Shown: one piece after another, positions 37,092-44,434 of the stretch
How the letters are laid out: the number at the start of each line of letters is the position of its first letter
Numbering within the stretch: the first letter of the stretch is position 1
Source: Bradyrhizobium sp. B124
GTDB lineage: Bacteria > Pseudomonadota > Alphaproteobacteria > Rhizobiales > Xanthobacteraceae
Reading direction: 5' to 3'
Assembly: GCF_038967635.1 (NCBI RefSeq)
Contig: NZ_CP152413.1
Span: 3,100,001 to 3,164,000, forward strand
Length of the DNA: 64,000 nucleotides
Position numbers and translations under genes: made by a program
The notes under the pieces: model-generated
Database searches by the model: none
Told to the model about the DNA's origin: nothing
The model's input: only the letters and a program-made list of their open reading frames with translations

Positions 37092-37178
37092 AGCGGCGGC
37101 TAGTCACGCATCCCCTCCAGCAGTAATCTCCCCCGCCACGACGACCTGTTTCCCAAGAATCGTCCAGGGAGAAACTCC

Positions 37179-37967
37179 ATGCGCGCCACCTTCCGCACCC
37201 TCACGCTCGCCGTCATCGGCGCCCTCGCCCTCACGTCAGCTGCATCCGCCGCCGAAGTCCACGTCATGATCTCGGGCGGGCTGACCGCGGCCTACAAGGC
37301 GCTGGTGCCGGAGTTCGAGCGCAAGACCGGGCACAAGGTGGTGACCGCCTTCGGGCCGTCGATGGGCACCACGACCAACGCCATTCCGGTGCGGCTGGAG
37401 CGCGGCGAGCCGGCCGACGTGCTGATCATGGTCGGCTATGCGCTGGGGGACCTGGTCAAGCAGGGCAAGGTGGTGGCCGACAGCCGCGTCGACCTCGTGA
37501 AGTCGCCGATCGGCATTGCGGTCAAGGCAGGCGCACCGAGGCCGGACATCAGCTCGGCCGATTCAGTCAAGCAGGCACTGCTGGCGGCGAAATCGGTCGC
37601 CTATTCCGACAGCGCCAGCGGCGTCTATGTCTCGACCGAGATGTTCCAGAAACTCGGCATCGCCGATCAGATGAAGGACAAGGCGCGGATGATCCCGGCA
37701 ACCCCGGTCGGCGAGATCGTCGCCAAGGGCGAGGCCGAGATCGGCTTGCAGCAGATCTCCGAGCTGAAGCCGGTCGCCGGCATCGACATCATAGGTCCCT
37801 TGCCGGAGCCGTTGCAGAAGATCACGGTGTTCTCCGCCGGCATCGCGACCGCTTCGAAGGAGCCCGACGAAGGCAAGGCGCTGATCAGCTTCCTCGCCTC
37901 ACCGGATGCGCGCGACGCGCTGGTCAAGAGCGGGCTGGACCCGATTGCCGCTGGCGCGACGCATTAG
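37179..37967 (+). CDS. ModA-like periplasmic substrate-binding protein
   Basis: A 262-residue type II binding protein. The signal peptide is MRATFRTLTLAVIGALALTS, cleaved after ASAA. The mature part (VHVMISGGLTAAYKALVPEF, GPSMGTTTNAIPVRLERGEP, ADVLIMVGYALGDLVKQGK, VAYSDSASGVYVSTEM) follows the molybdate-binding family, but key oxyanion-binding Ser/Thr positions cannot be confirmed here. No modB or modC gene is near, so it is an orphan. The ligand may be an oxyanion or an organic acid. Confidence 0.82.
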   Translation: MRATFRTLTLAVIGALALTSAASAAEVHVMISGGLTAAYKALVPEFERKTGHKVVTAFGPSMGTTTNAIPVRLERGEPADVLIMVGYALGDLVKQGKVVADSRVDLVKSPIGIAVKAGAPRPDISSADSVKQALLAAKSVAYSDSASGVYVSTEMFQKLGIADQMKDKARMIPATPVGEIVAKGEAEIGLQQISELKPVAGIDIIGPLPEPLQKITVFSAGIATASKEPDEGKALISFLASPDARDALVKSGLDPIAAGATH

Positions 37968-38016
37968 CGAGGCGTTGAACCGCAGGTGCTGGCCTATCCC
38001 CGTCATCCCGCGCCCT

Positions 38017-38146
38017 CCCCGTCATCCTGAGGTGCGAGCCTTGCGGCGCACTTGCGCCGCTGGGCGAGCCTCGAAGGATGCACGGCCACCAGCGGGGCCG
38101 ATTCATCCTTCGAGGCTCGCTCCGCGAGCGCCTCAGGATGACGGGG
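38017..38146. repeat. Palindromic repeat family B, copy 1
   Basis: About 130 bp with perfect outer arms CCCCGTCATCCTGAGG (38017-38032) and CCTCAGGATGACGGGG (38131-38146). Inner arms CGAGCCTCGAAGGAT and ATCCTTCGAGGCTCG are also complementary. It fills most of the convergent gap between the ModA-like gene and the kinase-phosphatase gene. Confidence 0.9.
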
Positions 38147-38166
38147 TTGGTGGCGAAGTTGAATCC

Positions 38167-39903
38167 CTACCGCAAATGATGCGCGCCGTAGGCGAGCAGC
38201 ACCACCACGACAAGCGCCAGCGCCAGCGTGGTCGACTTCCAGAACAGCACCGGGTTGCGCTCGATCAGCGGCGTCGATGACGTCGTCAGATATCTTGCGT
38301 TGGGATTGCGCAAGTCGAACAGGAACTCCGAGAAGGTGTCGTAGCGTTTGAGCGGATTGGCGTGCAAGGCGCGTTCCAGCGCGCCGTCGACCCAGGCCGG
38401 AATCTCGCGGCCGCCATGCGCGGCCGGACGATAGACCAGCCGGTTGAAGTCAGACCGCGAGCGGGCGCGCGCGATCTGCGCGCCGTAGGGCAAGCGGCCC
38501 GTCAGCATCTGATAGGTCACGACGCCGAGCGAGAACAGGTCGGAACGCGCGGTGCCGCCCTCGCCCAGGAAATACTCCGGCGCGGTGTATTGCTGGGTGC
38601 CCAGAATGTCCTCGACATCAGCCGGCGCCGCATCGGCAACTCCCGAGATCCGCGTCGAGCCGAAATCGATGATCTTCACCGTTCCGGTCCTGTCGATCAT
38701 GATGTTGTCGGGCCTGACGTCCTGATGCAGCATCTCCTTGCGGTGGAACGCGCGCAGCCCTTTTGCGATTTGCTCGGTGATGTCGCGCACCGTCTCCAGT
38801 GCGGGAACCGGATTGTCGATCATCCACTGCGTCAGGGTCTGGCCGTCGATGTACTCCATCGCAACATAGAGGAAGTTGCGCTTGCGCTGCGGCAGAAACG
38901 GCTTCAGCACGTGCGGGCTATCGATCCGCCGGGCGACCCACTCCTCCAGCATGAAGCGTTTCAGATAGGCGCCATCGTCGCGCAGGTCGATCGAGGGGAT
39001 CTTGATCGTGACCGTTGTGCCGCTCTCCTCGTCGACCGCGAGATAGATGTGGCTTCGGTGCGAAGCATGCAGCTCGCGGACGATGCGGTAGCCGTCGAAC
39101 AGCATCCTTGCATCGAGCAGCGGCGGCAGCGGCAGCTCGGTCGGCTGGCCGAATACCTCGCTGGCGTCGCCGTCCGGCAATTCGTCGATCCGGATGATCT
39201 GCGCGGTGAGATTGTCCGGGCTGCCGTTCTCATAAGCCTGCTCGACGATCGATTTCGCGGCAGCATCGAGATCGGCCGCGCCCTCCCTGATCGTCTTCGC
39301 CAGCTGCCGCGCGGGAACGTGCTCGTAGATACCGTCGGTCACCAGCAGGAAGGTGTCGCCCCGCTCCAGCCGGAGATTCTGGTAGTCGATCTCGAGCTGC
39401 GGGTTCACGCCGAGCGCGCGGCCGAGATAGCTCTGCTGCGACGACAGCACGACGCGGTGGTCGTTGGTCAGTTGCTCGAGGCTGTTGCCCGCGACGCGGT
39501 AGATCCTGGAGTCACCGACATGGAACAGATGCGCCGTGGTCGATCGGATGACCAGGGCGCTGAGTGTGCAGACGTAACCCTTGTCCTTGTCGTAGGGGTT
39601 CTGGCTGCGCCTGGTCTGGGCGTGGAGCCAGGAATTGGTCGCCTCCAGCACCCGCTGCGCCGAGGTCTTCACCGACCAGGATTCCGAGGTGCAATAATAA
39701 TCAGTCAGGAAGCTCTTGACCGCGGACTCCGCGGCGATGCGGCTGACGCTGCTCGAGGAGATGCCGTCGGCAAGCACCACGGCGATGCCCTTCAAGCCGA
39801 GCAGCGGCTCGTCGGGGATCAGCACGCCGTGGAAATCCTGATTGGTGTCCTTGCGGCCCTGATCAGAGAATTGCCCGACCGATATTGTCAGCGCGCGCAG
39901 CAT
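38167..39903 (-). CDS. Fused PP2C phosphatase - Ser/Thr kinase membrane protein
   Basis: A 578-residue protein. Residues of about 1-245 are a PP2C phosphatase: SDQGRKDTNQDF, VLADGISSSSVS, FHVGDSRIYRV, LLVTDGIYEHV and GSPDNLTAQII supply the metal-binding Asp residues. Residues of about 265-530 are a protein kinase with VTIKIPS (Lys), HQDVRPDNIMI and KIIDFGSTR. The Gly-rich loop is replaced by ELHASHRSHIYLA and HRD reads HQD, so activity may be low. A C-terminal membrane helix (TTLALALVVVVLLAYGAHHL) anchors it. It follows the formate/nitrite channel gene by 60 bp. ATG 39903 is used. Confidence 0.9.
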   Translation of the reverse strand: MLRALTISVGQFSDQGRKDTNQDFHGVLIPDEPLLGLKGIAVVLADGISSSSVSRIAAESAVKSFLTDYYCTSESWSVKTSAQRVLEATNSWLHAQTRRSQNPYDKDKGYVCTLSALVIRSTTAHLFHVGDSRIYRVAGNSLEQLTNDHRVVLSSQQSYLGRALGVNPQLEIDYQNLRLERGDTFLLVTDGIYEHVPARQLAKTIREGAADLDAAAKSIVEQAYENGSPDNLTAQIIRIDELPDGDASEVFGQPTELPLPPLLDARMLFDGYRIVRELHASHRSHIYLAVDEESGTTVTIKIPSIDLRDDGAYLKRFMLEEWVARRIDSPHVLKPFLPQRKRNFLYVAMEYIDGQTLTQWMIDNPVPALETVRDITEQIAKGLRAFHRKEMLHQDVRPDNIMIDRTGTVKIIDFGSTRISGVADAAPADVEDILGTQQYTAPEYFLGEGGTARSDLFSLGVVTYQMLTGRLPYGAQIARARSRSDFNRLVYRPAAHGGREIPAWVDGALERALHANPLKRYDTFSEFLFDLRNPNARYLTTSSTPLIERNPVLFWKSTTLALALVVVVLLAYGAHHLR

Positions 39904-39963
39904 CGACCGTCCCAATGCGAATGGGGCCCTCCGTGACAGGAGAGCCCCATAAGCCGGCCAGGA

Positions 39964-40782
39964 TCAAGCCGCGAGGCGCTGGCGCTTTGGCGCCGTCTTC
40001 ACATGCGTCGTGTAGAGCGTGAGCCCGGTGAAGGCGAGACCACCGGCGAGGTTGCCCAGCACGGTCGGGATTTCGTTCCAGATCAGGTAGTCCATGATCG
40101 AGAACTTGGCATGGAGCATCAGTCCCGACGGGAACAGGAACATGTTCACGACCGAATGCTCGAACACCATGTAGAAGAACACCAGGATCGGCATCCACAT
40201 CGCGATGACCTTACCGGGCACGGTCGTGGAGATCATGGCGCCGACGACGCCGGTGGAAACCATCCAGTTGCAGAGCATGCCGCGGATGAAGAGAGTGGCC
40301 ATGCCCGCCGCGCCATGCGCTGCATAACCCAGCGTTCGTGCCTCGCCGACGTTTCCGATGGTCATGCCGACCTTGTCGGGCTCCTGCGTGAAGCCGAACG
40401 TCGTCACGAACGCCATCATGAACGCCACCGTGAGCGCGCCGGCAAAATTGCCGACGAAGACGAGGCCCCAGTTGCGCAGCACGCCGCCGAGCGTGACGCC
40501 GGGGCGCTTGTCGAGCAGCGCGAGCGGCGAGAGAACGAACACGCCCGTCAGCAGGTCGAAGCCCAGCAGATAGAGCATCACGAAGCCGACCGGAAACAGC
40601 AATGCGCCGACGAGCGGCTGACCCGTGTTGACGTTGATCGTCACGGCAAACCAGGCTGCGAGCGCGAGGATGGCGCCGGCCATGTAGGCGCGGATCACGG
40701 TGTCGCGTGTCGACATGAAGATCTTGGATTCGCCGGCGTCCACCATCTTGGTGACGAATTCGGACGGTGCGAGATAAGCCAT
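39964..40782 (-). CDS. Formate/nitrite transporter family protein
   Basis: A 272-residue FNT channel with six membrane helices. Typical stretches are AYMAGAILALAAWFAVTI, LLGFDLLTGVFVLSPLALLD, GVLRNWGLVFVGNFAGAL, GMLCNWMVSTGVVGAMIS and FEHSVVNMFLFPSGLML, the last holding the central-His region of the pore (EHSVVNM). In a nitrogen-assimilation setting nitrite is the likely substrate. It heads a two-gene transcript with the phosphatase-kinase, driven by a sigma-54 promoter at 40996-41010. AGGGG lies about 10 nt before ATG 40782. Confidence 0.9.
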   Translation of the reverse strand: MAYLAPSEFVTKMVDAGESKIFMSTRDTVIRAYMAGAILALAAWFAVTINVNTGQPLVGALLFPVGFVMLYLLGFDLLTGVFVLSPLALLDKRPGVTLGGVLRNWGLVFVGNFAGALTVAFMMAFVTTFGFTQEPDKVGMTIGNVGEARTLGYAAHGAAGMATLFIRGMLCNWMVSTGVVGAMISTTVPGKVIAMWMPILVFFYMVFEHSVVNMFLFPSGLMLHAKFSIMDYLIWNEIPTVLGNLAGGLAFTGLTLYTTHVKTAPKRQRLAA

Positions 40783-40899
40783 TTCGTAAAGTCCCCTTGC
40801 GCAATTCGGCCGCGCCGGCTGCCTGCCGGAAGCGACGCGGGTTGATTGAATTGCTCGTCCGTCCGGGGAGTGAGTTTGGGGGGTGCAACGATTGCTCGC

Positions 40900-40918
40900 G
40901 GCGCCCCGGCGGGGCGCC
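40900..40918 (-). promoter_or_regulatory. GC-rich hairpin in the leader of the nitrite channel gene
   Basis: A perfect 8-bp stem GGCGCCCC / GGGGCGCC with a 3-nt loop, 118 nt upstream of the start codon and about 65 nt after the predicted start of transcription. No T tract follows on the minus strand. Its place in a long leader of a probable nitrogen-assimilation gene recalls attenuator leaders, but it lacks the U run of an intrinsic terminator. Confidence 0.5.
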
Positions 40919-40995
40919 TTGATCCCCTCACCTCGGCCTGCATTGGCTTCGGCAATCCGGAGGACGGCAGTCGTCATTGACTGGTGCTACTAAAA

Positions 40996-41010
40996 GCAAT
41001 GGATGTGCCA
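40996..41010 (-). promoter_or_regulatory. Sigma-54 promoter (-24/-12) of the FNT-kinase operon
   Basis: On the minus strand TGGCAC, 5 nt (ATCCA), TTGC followed by T: an exact match to the RpoN consensus TGGCAC-N5-TTGC with correct GG-GC spacing. Transcription would begin near 40984, leaving a leader of about 200 nt before ATG 40782. This implies control by NtrC or a similar activator. Confidence 0.75.
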
Positions 41011-41147
41011 ACCGGGGGCCATGGCCGCGACCCAAAAATTACTGTTGGTACAATGAGTTAGATGATCCGCGGAACGGCAGACCGGCGCGATGGCGCCGAA
41101 TTGTGCAGCGTGCACAGATGTCACCCAGAGGATGTGCGCCTCTCCAT

Positions 41148-41273
41148 CCCCGTCATCCTGAGGTGCGAGCGGAGCGAGCCTCGAAGGATCGACGGCCACC
41201 AGCCGGGCCGTGCATCCTTCGAGACGCGCTACGCGCTCCTCAGGGTGACGGGGAGAAGTCAGGGTGACGGGGA
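41148..41273. repeat. Palindromic repeat family B, copy 2
   Basis: Outer arms CCCCGTCATCCTGAGG (41148-41163) and CCTCAGGGTGACGGGG (41238-41253), with inner CGAGCCTCGAAGGATCG and GCATCCTTCGAGACGCG. The last part is duplicated: AGGGTGACGGGGA occurs at 41242-41254 and again at 41261-41273. With the promoter and leader hairpin it accounts for most of the 509-bp gap 40783-41291. Confidence 0.88.
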
Positions 41274-41291
41274 TAGAGTCGGTACGCGCCG

Positions 41292-42089
41292 CTACTTCAC
41301 CTCGGTGCGGACCGGGGAGCCCTTCAGCCCGTTATTGTCATAGGCCTTGCGCAGCGTGCCGTTGGCGATCGCATCGGTCATGAACCTGGTGGCGAACGCC
41401 GCGGCCAGCGGATGGTTGAGCGGCACCGCAACCGCGGTGACGGTCTGCTTGAAGGTCTCGTCCAGCACGCGGGTGCCCGGAATCTTTTTGGTCATCGCAT
41501 TGAGCTGATCGCGCGACAACGCGAACGCGTCGATCTCGCCGCTCTTCAGCAGATTGAATATCTCGTCATAGGTCTGATAGCCCGTGACCTTGGCGTGCTT
41601 GAGATGCGCGATCGCGCCGCGCATCGTGGTGGTGGCGTTGACGGCAGCGACCTTGACGCCGTCCTGGTCCAGCGCCGCAAAATTTGCGATCGCCGAACCC
41701 GGCTTGACGATATAGGTGGCGTCGGCAACCTCGTAGATCGGCCCGAACGTCATCCTGGTCTCACGCTCGGGATCCTTGGGCAGGAACGTGATGTCCCAGC
41801 TGTTGCTCGACGCCGCATCAGTGATCTGGCCGGAATTCTGATGCACGACATACTCGACGGGAACGCCGAGCTGCACCGCCATCTCCTTGCCGAGATCGAC
41901 GGGAACGCCGGCATAGCCGTTCTCGGTCCGGGTCGACCAGAACGCGCCGCCCGCCGAGCTGATCGCAATCGCGACCCGGAGCTTTCCGGTCGGCGCGATC
42001 TGGTCCTTCAAGGCGTCGGCATTGGCGGATGTGGCCATGACAATCACTCCCAGAACGAGGCCAGCCAAACGCAGCAGTCGCGACAGCAT
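41292..42089 (-). CDS. Amino-acid-type periplasmic substrate-binding protein
   Basis: A 265-residue family 3 solute-binding protein. The signal peptide is MLSRLLRLAGLVLGVIVMAT, cleaved after SANA. The lobes carry GKLRVAIAISSAGGAFWSTR, VPVDLGKEMAVQLGVPVEYV, SWDITFLPKDPERETRMTFG and AALDQDGVKVAAVNATTTMR, the usual pattern for polar amino-acid or related ligands. No permease or ATPase gene is adjacent. GAGGG precedes ATG 42089 by 7 nt. It runs with the DUF4399 gene on the same strand, 103 bp downstream of it. Confidence 0.82.
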   Translation of the reverse strand: MLSRLLRLAGLVLGVIVMATSANADALKDQIAPTGKLRVAIAISSAGGAFWSTRTENGYAGVPVDLGKEMAVQLGVPVEYVVHQNSGQITDAASSNSWDITFLPKDPERETRMTFGPIYEVADATYIVKPGSAIANFAALDQDGVKVAAVNATTTMRGAIAHLKHAKVTGYQTYDEIFNLLKSGEIDAFALSRDQLNAMTKKIPGTRVLDETFKQTVTAVAVPLNHPLAAAFATRFMTDAIANGTLRKAYDNNGLKGSPVRTEVK

Positions 42090-42192
42090 CGGACGCCCTC
42101 CACGCCGGGTCCAGCGCTCGGCGGCGCGCAACAAACCGCACGAGGCCGCCTTGCGCAAGCGGCGGTCGCGCAAGGGAGCTATCCGTATCGGC

Positions 42193-42618
42193 CTATTTGA
42201 CCCGGATGGTGATTTTTTCGGAGACGACCGGCGGGTTGAATGGATAGTGCTTGGCGTCGCCCAGCACCAGCTGCAAGGTATGCTTGCCGGGCGCTAGATC
42301 GAGCTGGGTCTCGGTCTGGCCCGCACCGAAGTGCTGGTGAGACTTGTCCGACGGGATCGGCTCGTTCGGATTCAACGGCTCATCCACATCGATCAGAAGA
42401 TGGTGATGGCCACTGTTCGGATATTCGTCGCCGGCATGGGTGACGCCCATGTTGCGCAGCCCGAAGCGGCACCAGAACGGGCTTTTGAGCCTGGTTCCGT
42501 CGTGCGGCCAGATGAAATACAGCTTGGTGTCTTTCCCCGCCGGTTTGTTTTGCGCGGTGGCCGGACTGGCGAGCAATGTCAGTGCCGCAGCGAGCACGAT
42601 CAAGCCTGCACTTTTCAT
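42193..42618 (-). CDS. DUF4399 periplasmic protein
   Basis: A 141-residue protein with a signal peptide (MKSAGLIVLAAALTLLASPA, cleaved after TAQ). The mature part holds the DUF4399 features: LYFIWPHDGTRL, FGLRNMGVTHAGDEYPNSGH, then HHHLLIDVDEPLN and SDKSHQHFGAGQTETQLDL, and LVLGDAKHYPFNPPV. The many His residues suggest metal or ligand binding at the surface, without proof. GGAGGGG precedes ATG 42618 by about 2-3 nt. It starts 34 bp after the cyclase stop and is probably in its operon. Confidence 0.85.
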   Translation of the reverse strand: MKSAGLIVLAAALTLLASPATAQNKPAGKDTKLYFIWPHDGTRLKSPFWCRFGLRNMGVTHAGDEYPNSGHHHLLIDVDEPLNPNEPIPSDKSHQHFGAGQTETQLDLAPGKHTLQLVLGDAKHYPFNPPVVSEKITIRVK

Positions 42619-42652
42619 AACCCCTCCAAATCCGGCGATTGCAGACGATCTC

Positions 42653-44224
42653 TCAGGGAGACAGTGCGACCCGGAAACCGTGGGTCGGGTAGCGAACGTT
42701 GGTGTCGTAATTGTCGCGATTGGCTGGACGAACATAGCGTGCGTCATTCTTCCAGGAGCCGGAACGAATGACATGGGACCCGCAGTCGCCGCCGGACCAC
42801 ACCGCACCGTCGGCCGGAGCGCCCTGGTAGTTCCTGTGCCAGCAATCCTCGACCCACTGATCGACACTGCCGCCCATGTCGTAAAGACCGAACGGATTCG
42901 GCTTGAGGCTGCCGACCCTGACCGGCTGTTCGGCGGCAGCGTCGCCGCCGCAATCCTTGCAACCGGCGTTGCCCGATTGCATCTGGTCGCCCCACCAGTA
43001 TCTCGATTGCGTCCCGCCCCGCGCCGCATATTCCCATTCGGCCTCGCTCGGAAGCCGGTAAGCCTTCTTCGTCCCCTCGGCGAGCCACGCCACATACTGT
43101 TTCGCGTCGCTCCAGCTCACGTTGGTGACGGGAACGTCGTCTTTGCCACTGGCTGTGAAGCCACACGCCTTGGCCGCCGCGCAGGCATTCCATTCCCGCA
43201 CGGTGACCGGATATTTGCCCATCGCGAACGGCTTGACCGTCACCTTTCGGATCGGACGCTCTGAAGGGTCGTCATTGCTTCCCATCGAGAAGCTGCCGCC
43301 TTGCAGCGAGACCATTTCGGGCTCCGGCACGGTCACCGCAGGACTCGGCGAGGGTGCGGCTTGCGGTGTCGCTTGCTGTGCCGGCGCGGCACCTGGGATC
43401 GGACTTGAAGCCTGGCCTGGAGGCTGAGCGGGAGACGCGGTTGCTGCCGGCGGCTGAACGGCAGGCGATGCCGTCGGCGCGGAAGGCGATGCCGTCGGCG
43501 CGGAAGGCGCCCGCGCCACGTCGGTCAACTTGCCGCGCGGCTGCGCGAGCATGTACCAGAGCGCACCCCCGGCGATGATTGCGATCGCCAGTCCGAGCAG
43601 CGTGAGCAGGATGGACTCACGGCGCCGGCGCGTTCTTTGGTATGCGGCGGCGTCCGGCAGCACGCGATAGACCCGGACCGGATCAGTGATGTTCTTGACC
43701 TTCTTGTCGCCGAGCGATTCGTATCCGCAGACCATCTTGTGCTTGATCTGCTCGTAGATGCCGCCGGAGATGAAGACTTCACCGGGCGCTGCAATCCCTT
43801 CAAGGCGCGAGGCCACATTGACGCCGTCGCCAAAAATATCGTCAGCCTCGATGATGACGTCGCCGAGATTGACGCCGATCCGGTACTCGATCCAGCGATC
43901 TCGCGCGATCGCCGCGTTGCGGCCGATCATGTTTTGCTGAATCACGATGCTGCAACGGACGGCCTCGACCGGACTGTCGAACATCGCGATGAAGCCGTCG
44001 CCGGTGGTCTTGACCAGCTTGCCGTGGTGCTCGGCAATGGTGGGCTCGACCAGATCGCGCTCGATCCGCTTGACGCGGTTGTGGGTGCCCTCTTCGTCGA
44101 GCTGCATCAGGCGGCTGTAGCCGGCGATATCGCCCGCGACGATCGCGGCAAGGCGGCGCGGCATCGCGTCGCCGGGCGGTGGCTTGCCCGGCTTGCCGGA
44201 TTTGAAGTCGCGAATTTCGCCCAT
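42653..44224 (-). CDS. Class III nucleotidyl cyclase fused to a formylglycine-enzyme-like domain
   Basis: A 523-residue protein. Residues of about 20-195 are a class III cyclase domain: AIVAGDIAGYSRLM and LGDVIIEADDIFGDGVNVAS hold the metal-binding Asp residues, KTTGDGFIAMF the purine-specifying Lys, and NVASRLE the transition-state residues. A membrane helix (ILLTLLGLAIAIIAGGALWY) comes next, then a Pro/Ala/Ser linker including a 7-residue tandem repeat, then an FGE-sulfatase (SUMF1-like) domain: VSLQGGSFSMGSND, VTNVSWSDAKQYVAWL, YRLPSEAEWEYAARGG and GFRVAL at the end. The sensory-looking domain would be periplasmic, the cyclase cytoplasmic. Confidence 0.9.
   Translation of the reverse strand: MGEIRDFKSGKPGKPPPGDAMPRRLAAIVAGDIAGYSRLMQLDEEGTHNRVKRIERDLVEPTIAEHHGKLVKTTGDGFIAMFDSPVEAVRCSIVIQQNMIGRNAAIARDRWIEYRIGVNLGDVIIEADDIFGDGVNVASRLEGIAAPGEVFISGGIYEQIKHKMVCGYESLGDKKVKNITDPVRVYRVLPDAAAYQRTRRRRESILLTLLGLAIAIIAGGALWYMLAQPRGKLTDVARAPSAPTASPSAPTASPAVQPPAATASPAQPPGQASSPIPGAAPAQQATPQAAPSPSPAVTVPEPEMVSLQGGSFSMGSNDDPSERPIRKVTVKPFAMGKYPVTVREWNACAAAKACGFTASGKDDVPVTNVSWSDAKQYVAWLAEGTKKAYRLPSEAEWEYAARGGTQSRYWWGDQMQSGNAGCKDCGGDAAAEQPVRVGSLKPNPFGLYDMGGSVDQWVEDCWHRNYQGAPADGAVWSGGDCGSHVIRSGSWKNDARYVRPANRDNYDTNVRYPTHGFRVALSP
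43464..43505. repeat. 21-bp tandem repeat in the cyclase linker
   Basis: Two identical units of 21 bp (GGCGATGCCGTCGGCGCGGA then A) lie head to tail. On the minus strand they encode the linker heptapeptide SAPTASP twice. The exact identity suggests a recent duplication in a flexible region. Confidence 0.9.
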
Positions 44225-44434
44225 GGCCTCGGCTGCTCCACGAACCACAAATGGCAGTGATCGGCGCAACCGGCGCCTTGGGCCCGAAGGCCCGTGTGGA
44301 GCGTACCACACCGCCGGGTCTGGACAAAGTTTATGGATACAATTGTGCGATGCGCGAAAAAGCGCCATCCGCTGGGGGCGGATGGGCGCGGTGGCCTATT
44401 TCAAGCCGAAATGGCGCGGCAAACCGTCAGGACG

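Noticed and set aside
40900-40918. Intrinsic terminator in the FNT leader
   Set aside because: The stem is strong but no run of T follows on the minus strand, so it was kept only as a leader hairpin of unknown role.
40919-40990. ANTAR-type double hairpin for NasT in the FNT leader
   Set aside because: ACTGCC and ATTGCC hexamers occur in the leader with the A1-G4 pattern, but the flanking bases do not form clean stems, so I cannot claim the motif without a covariance search.
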